From NCBI GenBank assembly GCA_041737175.1, contig JBGSSF010000025.1:124001-188000 (forward strand): DNA of 64,000 nucleotides. Reading direction: 5' to 3'. Both the position numbers and the translations under genes were made by a program. Origin of the DNA: UBA5072 sp041737175. Its GTDB lineage: Bacteria; Bacteroidota; Bacteroidia; Bacteroidales; UBA10428. Positions 1 to 8,203 of the stretch are shown piece after piece. Positions within the stretch are counted from its first letter, which is position 1. Every line of letters starts with the position of its first letter. The notes beneath the pieces are model-generated. The model ran no database searches and had not been told where the DNA came from. It was given only the letters and a program-made list of their open reading frames with translations.

Positions 1-97
1 ACAACCAACAACCTGCAACAATCACAACAATCACAACAATCACAACAACCACAACCCACAACCAATATCCTACAGCCTACAGCCTATAGCCTGCAGC
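1..97. repeat. Low-complexity short tandem repeats
   Basis: The first part repeats a CAACAATCA-like 9-mer several times. The second part repeats a 7-mer of the CCTACAG type (with variants CCTATAG and CCTGCAG). It lies just downstream of the phosphohexomutase stop codon, on the side where other intergenic low-complexity arrays occur in this window. No gene is visible. The element may continue beyond the left edge of the window. Confidence 0.8.
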
Positions 98-1504
98 CTA
101 TTCCATAACCGCCTTCATCCCCGAGAATATAATCTCCTGTGCCACCTCTTCCGATTCGGCTTCGGCGTAAAGCCTGATAACAGGTTCGGTGCCTGATGAC
201 CGGATCATCAGCCAGTCATTTTGGTTGAAGAAAAACTTAAAGCCATCGAAGACTTCAAAATGGTCCACGGTGAATCGCCCGAAACGGGTGAAATCGCCGC
301 TGCCGCATCTTTCCATGACCTTGTTCCTGGCATTCCGGTTCAGTTCGAGATTTGCTCGCTCATAGGCAAAAGGTCCCGTTATGCTCAATACCTCATTGTA
401 CAGCGCTTTTAAGGACTTCCCCGATTCAACCAGCCATTGAAAGATCATCAATCCCGCCCTGATGGCATCACGTTCAGGTATGGTACTTCCGAATGCAATG
501 CCCCCCGATTCTTCACCGGCGATAAGTACCTGTTCTTCTGTCATGATCTTTGAGGCATCCTTGAAACCTACCCGGGTGCGGATCATTTCGAGATCATAAT
601 GTTTGCATATCTTTTCAATCTTAGCCGTAGTGGAGAAACTCACCACAACCTTGCCCCTGAGCTGCTTATAACCGGCGAAATAATGTATCAGAAGCAGAAG
701 CAGGTGATTGGCATCGTAGAATCCTGCCTCCTTATCGAGCATGGCAATGCGATCGCCGTCGCCGTCGACTGCCAGGCTGCAATCCATGTTCTTTTTATTC
801 CAAACCAGCTCGATAAGCTCATGGAGATTCTTCCTCACGGGTTCCGGTCTGATACCCTTGAAGGAGGGATTCACCTCGCAGTGCAGGGTATGTATTTTAG
901 GGATCAGTTTGGTGATGATGTTCTGGCCGCTTCCGTACATGGCATCAAAGCCGAATTTCAGTCCCGATTCAGCTATTTCACCCAGGTTAAAGGTATCACG
1001 GATATCTTTTAGATAAATGCTTTCCAGGTCGATGTAATTGATCAGGCCCTGTTCCAGCAAATAATTCCAGTTCAGCAATTCCAGATCAATCTCAATATCA
1101 TTGCTGATGAGGTTCTCAACATCCTTCAGGTCCTTCTCGAACATGGGCCCGCCATGTTCTCCCCTCAGCTTAAAGCCATTGTATTCACTGGAATTGTGAC
1201 TTGCGGTGATGATGATGCCGCATTCAGCCTTTAGCCTTACAACACCCAACGATACCATGGGTGTAGTGACAAATCTTTCTGCAACGAAAACCCGGATTCC
1301 TTTTGAGGCCAGAACTTTTGCCGTGGCTTCCATGAACATTTCCCCGCCGAAACGGCAGTCGTATCCTATTACTGCCGACGGGTTCTTGTATTTACGGGTA
1401 AGCCAAAGGGCAGTGGCCAGTGAAATCTTAATAATATTCTGAATGGTAAAGTCTTTGGCAATGACAGCCCGCCAACCATCGGTTCCGAATTTGATTTTGT
1501 CCAT
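98..1504 (-). CDS. Phosphoglucomutase/phosphomannomutase family protein
   Basis: A cytoplasmic alpha-D-phosphohexomutase that interconverts hexose 1- and 6-phosphates and so feeds nucleotide-sugar and cell-wall synthesis. All four signatures of the family are visible: the phosphoserine loop TASHN with the catalytic serine near residue 102, the metal-binding DGDGDR, the sugar-binding GEESGG, and the C-terminal phosphate-binding RSSGTEPVIRLY. The 468-residue length is normal for the family. The ATG start is followed at once by the typical FGTDGWR motif. Substrate preference (glucose, mannose or glucosamine phosphate) cannot be read from the motifs. It is the first of three genes on this strand with mltG and the NfeD-type protease, but the gaps are long enough that co-transcription is uncertain. 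Confidence 0.93.
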   Translation of the reverse strand: MDKIKFGTDGWRAVIAKDFTIQNIIKISLATALWLTRKYKNPSAVIGYDCRFGGEMFMEATAKVLASKGIRVFVAERFVTTPMVSLGVVRLKAECGIIITASHNSSEYNGFKLRGEHGGPMFEKDLKDVENLISNDIEIDLELLNWNYLLEQGLINYIDLESIYLKDIRDTFNLGEIAESGLKFGFDAMYGSGQNIITKLIPKIHTLHCEVNPSFKGIRPEPVRKNLHELIELVWNKKNMDCSLAVDGDGDRIAMLDKEAGFYDANHLLLLLIHYFAGYKQLRGKVVVSFSTTAKIEKICKHYDLEMIRTRVGFKDASKIMTEEQVLIAGEESGGIAFGSTIPERDAIRAGLMIFQWLVESGKSLKALYNEVLSITGPFAYERANLELNRNARNKVMERCGSGDFTRFGRFTVDHFEVFDGFKFFFNQNDWLMIRSSGTEPVIRLYAEAESEEVAQEIIFSGMKAVME

Positions 1505-1581
1505 GGGGTAAAACGCTTCAACAGGATTTAGGCGCCATGAATATACATCTTATTTCAGTCTCCGGGGAATTATTTCGATGA

Positions 1582-2628
1582 CTATTTCAAAATTTTACGC
1601 CGGTTCAATGCTTTTTGGTATGAACGTGCGTTTTTGTTATGTTGATCGAGCGTACGGGCAAAATTGTGATAGCCGGAGAAGTCTTCTTTGGCGCAAAAGT
1701 AAATAAAGTCATGTTTCTCATATTGCAGAACGGCATCAATGGCTTTAATGACCGGAATGGCAATGGGTCCGGGAGGCAATCCGGCATGCAGGTAAGTATT
1801 GTAAGGAGAATTGATATAGGTATCCGTTTTGAGAATCCGCTGGCGTTCAAAGTCTCCCAAAGCATATTTTACCGTAGGATCAGCCTGCAACCTGATTCCC
1901 TGCCTGAGCCGGTTGACATAAACGCCGGCGATCCTCCGGTATTCATCTTCCTTATTGGTCTCGTTAATGATGATCGATGCCAGGGTAATGACCTCATTCG
2001 GCGTAAAATTCATTTCCTTTGCCCTGCCGCTTCTTTCGCGGTTCCAGAATTTGTCATATTCCTTGTACATGCGCTCAAAAAAGCCTTCTGCACTTGTGTT
2101 CCACCAGAATTCATAGGTATTGGGAATAAACATACCCAGTACGGTCTGCTTGTTGAATCCGTATTCCTTCAGATAGGACTCATCGTTCATCAGGGCCAGC
2201 AGATCATCTTTTCCGGGTTCGATCTGTTCCGCTATCTTGCCTGCGAGTTCTTCTGTGGTCCGGGCCATGTTGATAACAACATTAACCGGTTCCTGCAAAC
2301 CGGCGCGCAGCATATTAAGCAGCTCATTGTTCGATATGTTGTTGCGGATACGGTAACGGCCGGGATGAATGTTTTCGGGATATTTCTTTTTTTCAGCCGC
2401 CCAGTCGAAGGTTTTCCGGTTTTTTATCATCTTTTCCTTTTCAAGCAGGGCAACCACATCTTCATATTGCGAACCGGTAGGAATATACAGGAAAAACTCA
2501 TTCTTCTCCGGTGTCTCGATATTTGGGCTGAAGACCTGTTTGTAAACCGAGGCAATTTTGATGCCTGCGATCACAAAGATCAGGGCAATGGCTAACAGGA
2601 TATATCTTATCAGGGAACGGCTGCTCAT
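1582..2628 (-). CDS. mltG: Endolytic murein transglycosylase MltG (YceG family)
   Basis: A membrane-anchored lytic transglycosylase that cuts nascent glycan strands of peptidoglycan in the periplasm and helps set strand length. There is one N-terminal transmembrane segment at about residues 7-28. A LysM-like linker follows, and then the YceG domain with the signatures GMFIPNTYEFWW, RLQADPTVKYALG, SPYNTYLHAGLPPGPI and a terminal HNKNARSY. The Glu near residue 223 in the I-N-E-T motif aligns by eye with the catalytic glutamate of E. coli MltG. The length of 348 residues is typical. It lies 18 bp downstream of the NfeD-type protease gene on the same strand, so the two may share a transcript. Confidence 0.93.
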   Translation of the reverse strand: MSSRSLIRYILLAIALIFVIAGIKIASVYKQVFSPNIETPEKNEFFLYIPTGSQYEDVVALLEKEKMIKNRKTFDWAAEKKKYPENIHPGRYRIRNNISNNELLNMLRAGLQEPVNVVINMARTTEELAGKIAEQIEPGKDDLLALMNDESYLKEYGFNKQTVLGMFIPNTYEFWWNTSAEGFFERMYKEYDKFWNRERSGRAKEMNFTPNEVITLASIIINETNKEDEYRRIAGVYVNRLRQGIRLQADPTVKYALGDFERQRILKTDTYINSPYNTYLHAGLPPGPIAIPVIKAIDAVLQYEKHDFIYFCAKEDFSGYHNFARTLDQHNKNARSYQKALNRRKILK

Positions 2629-2646
2629 AAGCGGATTCTAATTAAA

Positions 2647-4074
2647 TCAGGCTTTAACAACATACAGCTGACCGGCTTCATCCCGCACCACAAGGATCTT
2701 CTCCCCTTTATCGATATAGCTGATTTCGGCTTTGGCATCGAAAAATTCCCCGTCAATTTCAATCATGCCCGATGGGCGCAGCATGGTATGCGCTGTTCCT
2801 GTTTTGCCGATCATTTCTTTCTGCCGGGCATCGATGCTGATATAGCCTTCATTGTGATCCTGGACAGTGCTGAGTGACAGTCCTGACATGGCTTTGGAAG
2901 ATGCAAACCTTTTGGTGCCGACAATGGCGAGAACAAAAGAAAGGAAAACCGAAACCACAACAGTGAACAGGGCTTTGGCAAGCTGTCCCATGGCCTCGCT
3001 ACCTTCAAAGCGGAAAGCCACATTGTCGACCAGGCTTAAGGTCAGTCCGGCCACGATCAAAACAATGCCCGATATTCCGGCCACGCCGAAACCCGGGAAA
3101 ACAAATATTTCAAGGATTACGAGAGCAATACCTGCCACAAATAAAAGCAATTCCCAGTTTTCAGCGAGGCCTTCGAGGTACAGGGGCGCGAAATACAAAA
3201 GCGCAGCGGTAAGGGCAATGATGAGCGGGAATCCTATGCCCGGTGACTGCAATTCATAATAGATGCCACCGATCATCATCATGATGAGGATGCCCTGAAC
3301 CACGGTGCTCAGTAAAAAGCCGATGATCTTGTCAACGCCGGTGGGTCTGTATGTCACCAGTTCATAATCTTTTATTCCTGCTTTTTGCAAAACCTCGGGG
3401 ATGGTAGCGGCCATGCCTTCGCAAAATCCGTTGGCCATTGCCTCTTCTGCCGTAAAGGTGAGCACTTTGGTGGAATCGTCAATGCCTGCCACGACAACCC
3501 GGGGATCCACCATGGCTTCGGCAATGTGTGGATCACGATGCCATTTGAGGATGGTGTCATTGCCCTGTATGATCGTATCCTTTCCGTGGGATTCAGCTGT
3601 GGATCGCATGGTGGAACGCATGAACGACTGGTATTTATCAGGAACTGCGGCGCCCGTCTGGTCCACCACCGTAGCTGCGCCTATGTTGGCCCCGCTGCGC
3701 ATGTAAATGCTGTCGCAGGCAATGGCGATGAGTGCCCCGGCGGATATGGCCTGGTTGTCAATATAACAAATGACAGGGACAGGCGTATTGAGAATACGTG
3801 TTCGCATGGAATCTGCAATGTCCACCCGTCCCCCGTATGTGTTCATATGGATGAGCAGGAAGTCTGCATTTACACCGGCTGCTTCGGCAAAAGCTTCTTT
3901 CATAACCCGGAATGAAGCTTTGGCGATCTCGTCACGGATCGGAAATACATACACAACCGTTTTGGTGGTGTCTACGGGGGATGTGTCGCTGTTTTTTGTA
4001 CTGCAACCAATGGCAAACAGCAACACAGCTGATGTCAGGATGGTTAGTTTTCTGAAGAAACTGATATTACGCAT
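2647..4074 (-). CDS. NfeD-type membrane serine protease (ClpP-like domain)
   Basis: A long-form NfeD protein. The N-terminus is a lipoprotein-like signal with a Cys near residue 24 (FAIGC). A ClpP/SppA-like crotonase-fold protease domain covers about residues 38-230, with the nucleophile candidate Ser111 in the AISAGA motif. Several transmembrane segments follow at about residues 255-395, including the NfeD hallmark GIYYELQSPGIGFP. The C-terminus is a small OB-fold domain ending near IDKGEKILVV. Family members are thought to cut membrane proteins such as stomatin-like partners; no stomatin gene is adjacent here. The start ATG precedes a good signal peptide. Length (475 residues) fits the family. 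Confidence 0.88.
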   Translation of the reverse strand: MRNISFFRKLTILTSAVLLFAIGCSTKNSDTSPVDTTKTVVYVFPIRDEIAKASFRVMKEAFAEAAGVNADFLLIHMNTYGGRVDIADSMRTRILNTPVPVICYIDNQAISAGALIAIACDSIYMRSGANIGAATVVDQTGAAVPDKYQSFMRSTMRSTAESHGKDTIIQGNDTILKWHRDPHIAEAMVDPRVVVAGIDDSTKVLTFTAEEAMANGFCEGMAATIPEVLQKAGIKDYELVTYRPTGVDKIIGFLLSTVVQGILIMMMIGGIYYELQSPGIGFPLIIALTAALLYFAPLYLEGLAENWELLLFVAGIALVILEIFVFPGFGVAGISGIVLIVAGLTLSLVDNVAFRFEGSEAMGQLAKALFTVVVSVFLSFVLAIVGTKRFASSKAMSGLSLSTVQDHNEGYISIDARQKEMIGKTGTAHTMLRPSGMIEIDGEFFDAKAEISYIDKGEKILVVRDEAGQLYVVKA

Positions 4075-4149
4075 GGGTGAAGAGCTTAGTGGCCGTTTTT
4101 AGGATAAGAATTGGATGTAAAAATAGCATGTTTTTTTTAGTTTGGTCAA

Positions 4150-4392
4150 CTAGGCCGATTTCTCAGCAATCTTCTGTGATATCCACATCTTAATGACGGA
4201 CTGCCGTGTAACTCCCAGGCGGATGGCTTCCCTGTCGAGCTGCTGAACCATCCACGCAGGGAAATCAACCGTAATGCGTCGTTGTTCAAGGCCCGGTTTT
4301 TTTATTCCGGATTTGTCCAGATAGGCCACCATATCTTCACCTGCTTCAAAGCGTTGGTCGAATTCAGAAGCCTTCATATATTTCTTTTTCAT
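4150..4392 (-). CDS. brnA: BrnA-like antitoxin (CopG/ribbon-helix-helix)
   Basis: An 80-residue protein with the BrnA pattern: a basic N-terminus, then KASEFDQRFEAGEDM, a linker, and a C-terminal ribbon-helix-helix core (RRITVDFPAWMVQQLDREA followed by LGVTRQSVIKMWI). In known BrnTA pairs the antitoxin binds and neutralises the toxin and represses the operon. Its start lies inside the 3' end of the upstream toxin gene, a 29-bp overlap, which is the normal toxin-first order of brnTA. The family call is strong by motif; activity is inferred. Confidence 0.88.
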   Translation of the reverse strand: MKKKYMKASEFDQRFEAGEDMVAYLDKSGIKKPGLEQRRITVDFPAWMVQQLDREAIRLGVTRQSVIKMWISQKIAEKSA

Positions 4393-4627
4393 TTTCCCTG
4401 GCTTTTCGTACTGAAATTATTCTGATGTTTTTATTTCTGGTGGTAAATATACCTGACCAAATATCCATACCAATCCTTCCTATGATCATGAACCGGGGTT
4501 CATCCAGATTTCTGGCAGGAATTTCGACCCTTTCCGGATCATTCCATAACTTTTGAGCCTCAATAAAATCAATGCCATGTTTTGCTTTATTGGAAATACT
4601 TTTCTTATCATCAAATTCAAAGGGCAT
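4364..4627 (-). CDS. brnT: BrnT-like ribonuclease toxin (DUF497)
   Basis: An 87-residue protein of the BrnT family, small RelE-fold ribonucleases that stop growth when the antitoxin is lost. Visible signatures are FEFDDKKSISNKAKHGIDF near the N-terminus, EAQKLWNDPERVE, the central RFMIIGRIG, and the C-terminal RIISVRKARENEKEIYE with the basic residues typical of the active site. It overlaps the antitoxin gene and has an AT-rich upstream region at 4628-4700 that probably carries the operon promoter. The pair marks the start of a small accessory patch between housekeeping genes and the peptide island. Confidence 0.9.
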   Translation of the reverse strand: MPFEFDDKKSISNKAKHGIDFIEAQKLWNDPERVEIPARNLDEPRFMIIGRIGMDIWSGIFTTRNKNIRIISVRKARENEKEIYEGF

Positions 4628-5024
4628 TTATCTATATTATATATTGCAAAAGTATGTAATATTTATATCTTTTCAATATAATAATTATGCTATTTAAAAT
4701 GAACTGATTTCCGGGTTTTTCAGTTTTCAGTTCATCCTAAAAATGAGTGCTGAGCTGGTTTTATGATTTTAACATGCTGCCGGGGCTTTGACCGAAACCC
4801 CACTTCATTCTTGGTCTTCCTGCCCGAACGGCCGTTCGGGCAGGCGGGGACACAAAGAATGAAGCAAGAAAAGTCAAGACAAAACGGCCCTCCCTGCTCT
4901 GCTGCAATGCAGTAATTTCAGGCAAAGTTGCCAGCACACAACACCTGACATCTAGTAACAATTACCCAATACCCAGCACCGTAATGCAGCAGACAGCAAC
5001 TGCAAGATATAAATTATCATAACT
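4628..5024. other. Intergenic region with a large palindrome; no gene seen
   Basis: About 400 bp between the divergent brnT and fic genes. The brnT-proximal 100 bp are strongly AT-rich and may hold promoters. The middle carries the nested palindrome at 4803-4864. The part near 4960-4990 has short CCCAATACCCAGCACC-type direct repeats like those near 20165. No open reading frame with recognisable content was found. Confidence 0.6.
4803..4864. repeat. Nested palindromic element
   Basis: Outer arms CTTCATTCTT (4803-4812) and AAGAATGAAG (4855-4864) are perfect 10-bp inverted repeats. Inside them is a perfect 26-bp palindrome at 4819-4844 centred on AACGGCCGTT. The 62-bp unit looks like a miniature repeat of the kind spread through Bacteroidota genomes. 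It sits upstream of the BRO-N/Fic gene in the accessory patch. It could also act as a transcription terminator or a protein site; that is inference. Confidence 0.75.
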
Positions 5025-5945
5025 TTGGGTAGAAAATTAAAGCGTTGCAGAATAGCAAAAATTTTGAGTTACACAAAAATATCCATTCGTTTTTTTAAAG
5101 ACCGTGAAGTGCGAGCCTTTTGGGACGAGCAAAACGCCAAATGGTGGTTTAGCGTGTTGGATATTGTTGCTTTACTTACCGACCAAGACGACTATACCAA
5201 AACCCGTAATTATTGGAAGTACCTTAAAGCCAAATTGAAAAAGGAAAAAAACGAGTTGGTTAGTGCCACTACCCAACTGAAACTTTTAGCAAGTGACGGT
5301 AAAAGATATTTAACTGATATGCTGGATTATACGGGCATTGTTGCCTTAGGCAAAGAATTCCCGAGCAAAAAAGCAAACCGATTTATTGAATGGTTTACAT
5401 ACAGTGATGAAAGCATAGACGGAAAAAGCAAAAAAAAAGCGTATGCATTGTTTGAAAGTTCTTTCATCAAAAGCATAGAAGTTGGCACAACCAAAGGTTT
5501 GCAACAAATACATGCTTATTTGTTTGGCGGATTGTATGATTTTGCGGGGCAAATCAGACAAAAAAATATTTCAAAGGGTAACTTTCAATTTGCCGTATCA
5601 CGCTTTTTAGGTGATACATTAAAGCAAATAGAAGCAATGCCCGAAACTACATTTGACGAAATCGTAAACAAATATGTAGAAATGAACATTGCACACCCTT
5701 TTATGGACGGTAATGGCAGAACTACTAGAATATGGTTGGATTTGATGCTAAAAAAACGTCTTAAAAGATGCGTAGATTGGAGTAAAATAAGCAAGCAAGA
5801 TTACATGAACGCAATGATACTAAGTCCAACCAAAAGTAGTGTTTTAAAAACCCTTTTAGAGAAAGCACTCACCGCCAAAATAAACGACCTCGAAATGTTT
5901 ATGAAAGGGATTGACTACTCGTATTACTACGAAGAGAATGACTAA
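5025..5945 (+). CDS. BRO-N domain / Fic domain fusion (putative AMPylating protein)
   Basis: The N-terminal part (about residues 19-125) looks like a BRO-N phage-antirepressor-type domain: IRFFKDREVRAFWDE, WWFSVLDIVALL, YWKYLKAKLKKE, LLASDGKRYLTD. The C-terminal part (about 140-300) is a Fic domain with the complete active-site loop HPFMDGNGR at residues 224-232 and an upstream IHAYLFGGLYDFAGQIR. Fic domains transfer AMP or another nucleotide moiety to proteins. No obvious inhibitory (S/T)xxxE(G/N) motif or small antitoxin gene was seen. The start is uncertain: the given start is TTG, another TTG lies at 5064, and no ATG precedes the BRO-N core. The gene is AT-richer than the housekeeping genes to its left and is flanked by repeats, which suits acquisition by transfer. 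Confidence 0.82.
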   Translation: MGRKLKRCRIAKILSYTKISIRFFKDREVRAFWDEQNAKWWFSVLDIVALLTDQDDYTKTRNYWKYLKAKLKKEKNELVSATTQLKLLASDGKRYLTDMLDYTGIVALGKEFPSKKANRFIEWFTYSDESIDGKSKKKAYALFESSFIKSIEVGTTKGLQQIHAYLFGGLYDFAGQIRQKNISKGNFQFAVSRFLGDTLKQIEAMPETTFDEIVNKYVEMNIAHPFMDGNGRTTRIWLDLMLKKRLKRCVDWSKISKQDYMNAMILSPTKSSVLKTLLEKALTAKINDLEMFMKGIDYSYYYEEND

Positions 5946-6098
5946 TGATAATAATTCCGTTTTAGATAGTATCTGGTTCATTAAACTGGAAACTGTTGAA
6001 AATTGTTTAAGAGCTTGCCTGTTTTGTTTGCCGACCAGGCAGATACCGAACGCCAACAATATTAGGTCGTCATAAGTATCCCATATTGACTCTGACCG

Positions 6099-6138
6099 GC
6101 CTGCCTGCCGTGCATGGGCCTTGAAGAGACAGGCAGGC
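6099..6138. repeat. GCCTGCCT/AGGCAGGC inverted repeat
   Basis: The arms at 6099-6106 and 6131-6138 are perfect 8-bp complements around a 24-nt loop. It lies immediately left of the 10-bp tandem array at 6141-6210. It could fold as a hairpin at the 3' side of the fic gene. It resembles dispersed GC-rich palindromic repeats common in Bacteroidota intergenic DNA. Confidence 0.65.
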
Positions 6139-6140
6139 AA

Positions 6141-6210
6141 TATCAAACAATCTGAAACAATCTGAATCAATCTGAAACAATCTGAAACAACATGAAGCAC
6201 TCTGAAACCA
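6141..6210. repeat. 10-bp tandem array, TCTGAAACAA type (7 units)
   Basis: Seven consecutive units with an exact 10-bp period, built on the TCTGAAACAA consensus with substitutions in some units (for example CATGAAGCAC). It is the same TGAAAC-centred repeat that precedes several start codons at 23517-31045. Here only one arm is present and no gene starts next to it. Confidence 0.9.
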
Positions 6211-6248
6211 CCTCTCTCCTCCGCTAAAACTACAGACGGGCAAAGGAA
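6207..6248. repeat. Dispersed CCGCTAAAACTAC element, copy 1
   Basis: A roughly 42-bp element containing CCTCCGCTAAAACTACAGA and ending in GCAAAGGAAAC. It closely matches the segment at 20215-20256. Both copies lie directly beside TGAAAC-type 10-bp units. In this copy the hairpin arms seen in copy 2 are partly degraded. Confidence 0.7.
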
Positions 6249-6249
6249 A

Positions 6250-6313
6250 CCTTGAACTTTGAACTTTGAACTTTGAACCTTGAACCTTGAACCTTGACCC
6301 TTGACCCTTGAAC
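6250..6313. repeat. 7-bp tandem array, CTTTGAA/CCTTGAA type
   Basis: About nine units of a 7-mer that drifts from CTTTGAA to CCTTGAA to CCTTGAC along the array. It directly follows the dispersed element. No coding sequence is apparent here. Confidence 0.85.
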
Positions 6314-6590
6314 CCAATACCCACCCCCCCACCGAATCCAGATATTTTTTTCAAAAACTGGCAGAATTGTTTTTTTTTTTTTCTTAAGTTTGTTCATATT
6401 TCTTGAATATCAGGCAGAAGCAGTTGAGGTTAGGTTGGGGGAAAGCAGAATTGACGGGATATTACGCTAGAGGAGTTGAAATTTGAAAGTTACTTTCCTG
6501 AAATATTGTTGGACGTGGTTATTCAGGTTGGGAAAGAAATTGTTGATTCGTTCAGGCCCTTATTGTTCAACTCAACAATAAACTCAGTTT
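6314..6590. other. Intergenic region upstream of the LytTR gene
   Basis: It contains a 13-nt T run at 6370-6382. From about 6450 there is a short frame without stops but also without an ATG; it runs into the start of the LytTR gene and is not recognisable as a protein. The regulatory region of the peptide island probably lies here, but no motif could be assigned with confidence. Confidence 0.5.
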
Positions 6591-6935
6591 ATGGAAAAGA
6601 TGCAGTTAATTGAAGTAAAGACTTGTAATGGTGTTAGAGTTGTAAAAATAGAATCCATAGTTACAATTCGGACAGCCAGGCGGCATTCTGTTATCACACT
6701 TTATGATGGTACGTCATTTGAAGCGTTTCATAGCCTCGGGTGGTTCGATGGACAGCTTCAAAGACCTGATTTTTGCCGGTGTCATCAATCGCATATTGTT
6801 CACTGCCGGTATATCGAAAGCCTGAATTACACATCCTTCAGATTGAAAGTAAATGGATTCGGCGAAGTACCTTTTTCACGGAAATACAAACCGGAACTAT
6901 TGAGCAGACTTAAAACTTACCTGGCACAAAATTAA
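6591..6935 (+). CDS. Stand-alone LytTR-type DNA-binding protein
   Basis: A 114-residue protein that is essentially one LytTR domain. The pattern VVKIESIVTIRTARRHSVI, then TLYDGTSFEAFHSLGWF, then CHQSHIVHCRYIESL and finally VPFSRKYKPELL matches the beta-rich DNA-binding fold. No receiver or membrane domain is fused. LytTR proteins commonly control peptide and bacteriocin operons, and this is the first gene of the peptide island with the same orientation, so it is the natural candidate regulator. A second in-frame ATG three codons downstream could also start translation. Confidence 0.85.
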   Translation: MEKMQLIEVKTCNGVRVVKIESIVTIRTARRHSVITLYDGTSFEAFHSLGWFDGQLQRPDFCRCHQSHIVHCRYIESLNYTSFRLKVNGFGEVPFSRKYKPELLSRLKTYLAQN

Positions 6936-7108
6936 ACCGGACCGTTAGATATTCAAAATTGCCGTCGGTTTTGCCGAATAAATGTTATTCAGCATGAATT
7001 ATTGTTAGATATCCCTTTTGAGTAGGTCTTCAATAGAAATAGGGTTATTTTTAATAAATCACTTCAGGAGATTCAGGTGAGGATGGGTTAACTGCAAATT
7101 GTAATACC

Positions 7109-8203
7109 TTGGAAGCTTTACATCAAAACATTCTGGAAAGAATCACAAATATTCTCCTGCTAAATGCCAGTTTCATCGATAACCTGGGGCTTATGCATGG
7201 TAAAATGGGGATTTGCATTTTCTTTTACCATTTGGCCAGGAAAACAGGTGATAAGAACTATGAAGAATTTGCAGGAGAATTGTTGGATGAAATATTTGAA
7301 GAGATTGATATTAAGACTCCGCTTGATTTTGAGAACGGATTGACCGGAATCGGATGGGGCATTGAATACCTGGTTCAGAATGGATTTGCAGAAGGCGATA
7401 CAAATGAAATCCTTGCTGCAATTGATAATTCGGTATTGGGAGGAATCCTGGCCAGGCCTTTCACCATAATGGATGACCAGGAAATATATAGTATCGGACT
7501 ATATTACCTGGCAAGACTTAAAGGCAAAGAAAGCGCAGATGATAACCTGTCATTGCTCAGAATAAAAACACATATGGTTTATCTGCTGGAAGACTGTAAG
7601 CGGCTGCTGATAAGGAAGGAGATGTTTAATCAGAAAGTGCCGCAATTGACAGTAAGGCAGTTATGTTCCTTAACTTACTTCTTGATTGAAACACACCGTA
7701 TTTCACTGTTTCCGGCAGCAACCGGAAAACTTATAAGAATATTGCCTGAATATGCAAAGAACAAATGGCAATGCTCAGAAAGCATCATTGATAATTTTAC
7801 TTTATGCCATTTATTAGAACAAATACAGTCACTTAATGGTATCAGCCTTACTGATATTAAAACAGGCTGGCGAAAATCCGGACGATTTCCGGAGGGTGAA
7901 AATGCAGTATCAGAATTCATTTTAAACACATGCAATACATTGATTTATTATACAAGCTTTAGCGATGAAACGGAAGCCGGTATCATTACTGACCTGGCTG
8001 TCAGGCATATTCAGGATGTAGATTACCTGAGCGGACGGATTAAAGCGATTTCCAATGACACGTTATGCCTGGATAAAGGGTTGGCAGGAGTAGGCCTTTC
8101 ATTACTACTTCATGCATATTCAGATTTTGAAAGACAGGCATTTATATATCAATCAGACGAAAATCAATGTAATGCGAATGAGGTTGTATCCAAAGCGCAT
8201 TGA
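7109..8203 (+). CDS. LanC-like (lanthionine synthetase C family) protein, zinc ligands not visible
   Basis: A 364-residue protein with LanC-type glycine-rich helical-barrel repeats: GLMHGKMGICIFFYHLAR near the N-terminus, FENGLTGIGWGIEYL at about residue 75, and LDKGLAGVGLSLLLHA near the C-terminus. In catalytic LanC cyclases zinc is held by one Cys, a CysHis pair and surrounding Trp/Gly motifs. None of these (no CHG, no W-C-x-G) is present, so a thioether cyclase role is doubtful. A scaffold or peptide-binding role is a guess. The start shown is TTG; an AGGAG lies 40 bp upstream but no ATG fits the frame. Its 3' end overlaps the next gene. Confidence 0.75.
   Translation: MEALHQNILERITNILLLNASFIDNLGLMHGKMGICIFFYHLARKTGDKNYEEFAGELLDEIFEEIDIKTPLDFENGLTGIGWGIEYLVQNGFAEGDTNEILAAIDNSVLGGILARPFTIMDDQEIYSIGLYYLARLKGKESADDNLSLLRIKTHMVYLLEDCKRLLIRKEMFNQKVPQLTVRQLCSLTYFLIETHRISLFPAATGKLIRILPEYAKNKWQCSESIIDNFTLCHLLEQIQSLNGISLTDIKTGWRKSGRFPEGENAVSEFILNTCNTLIYYTSFSDETEAGIITDLAVRHIQDVDYLSGRIKAISNDTLCLDKGLAGVGLSLLLHAYSDFERQAFIYQSDENQCNANEVVSKAH

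Noticed and set aside
1639..2595. Long plus-strand open frame (318 codons) opposite mltG
   Set aside because: It is the antisense shadow of a clear mltG gene, with no family motifs and a Cys/Phe/Ile-rich composition typical of reverse-frame translation.
6455..6605. A stop-free frame of about 46 codons just before and overlapping the LytTR start
   Set aside because: It has no ATG, GTG or TTG in a sensible place, no recognisable motif and no homologous copy in the window; treated as chance or an unrecognisable remnant.
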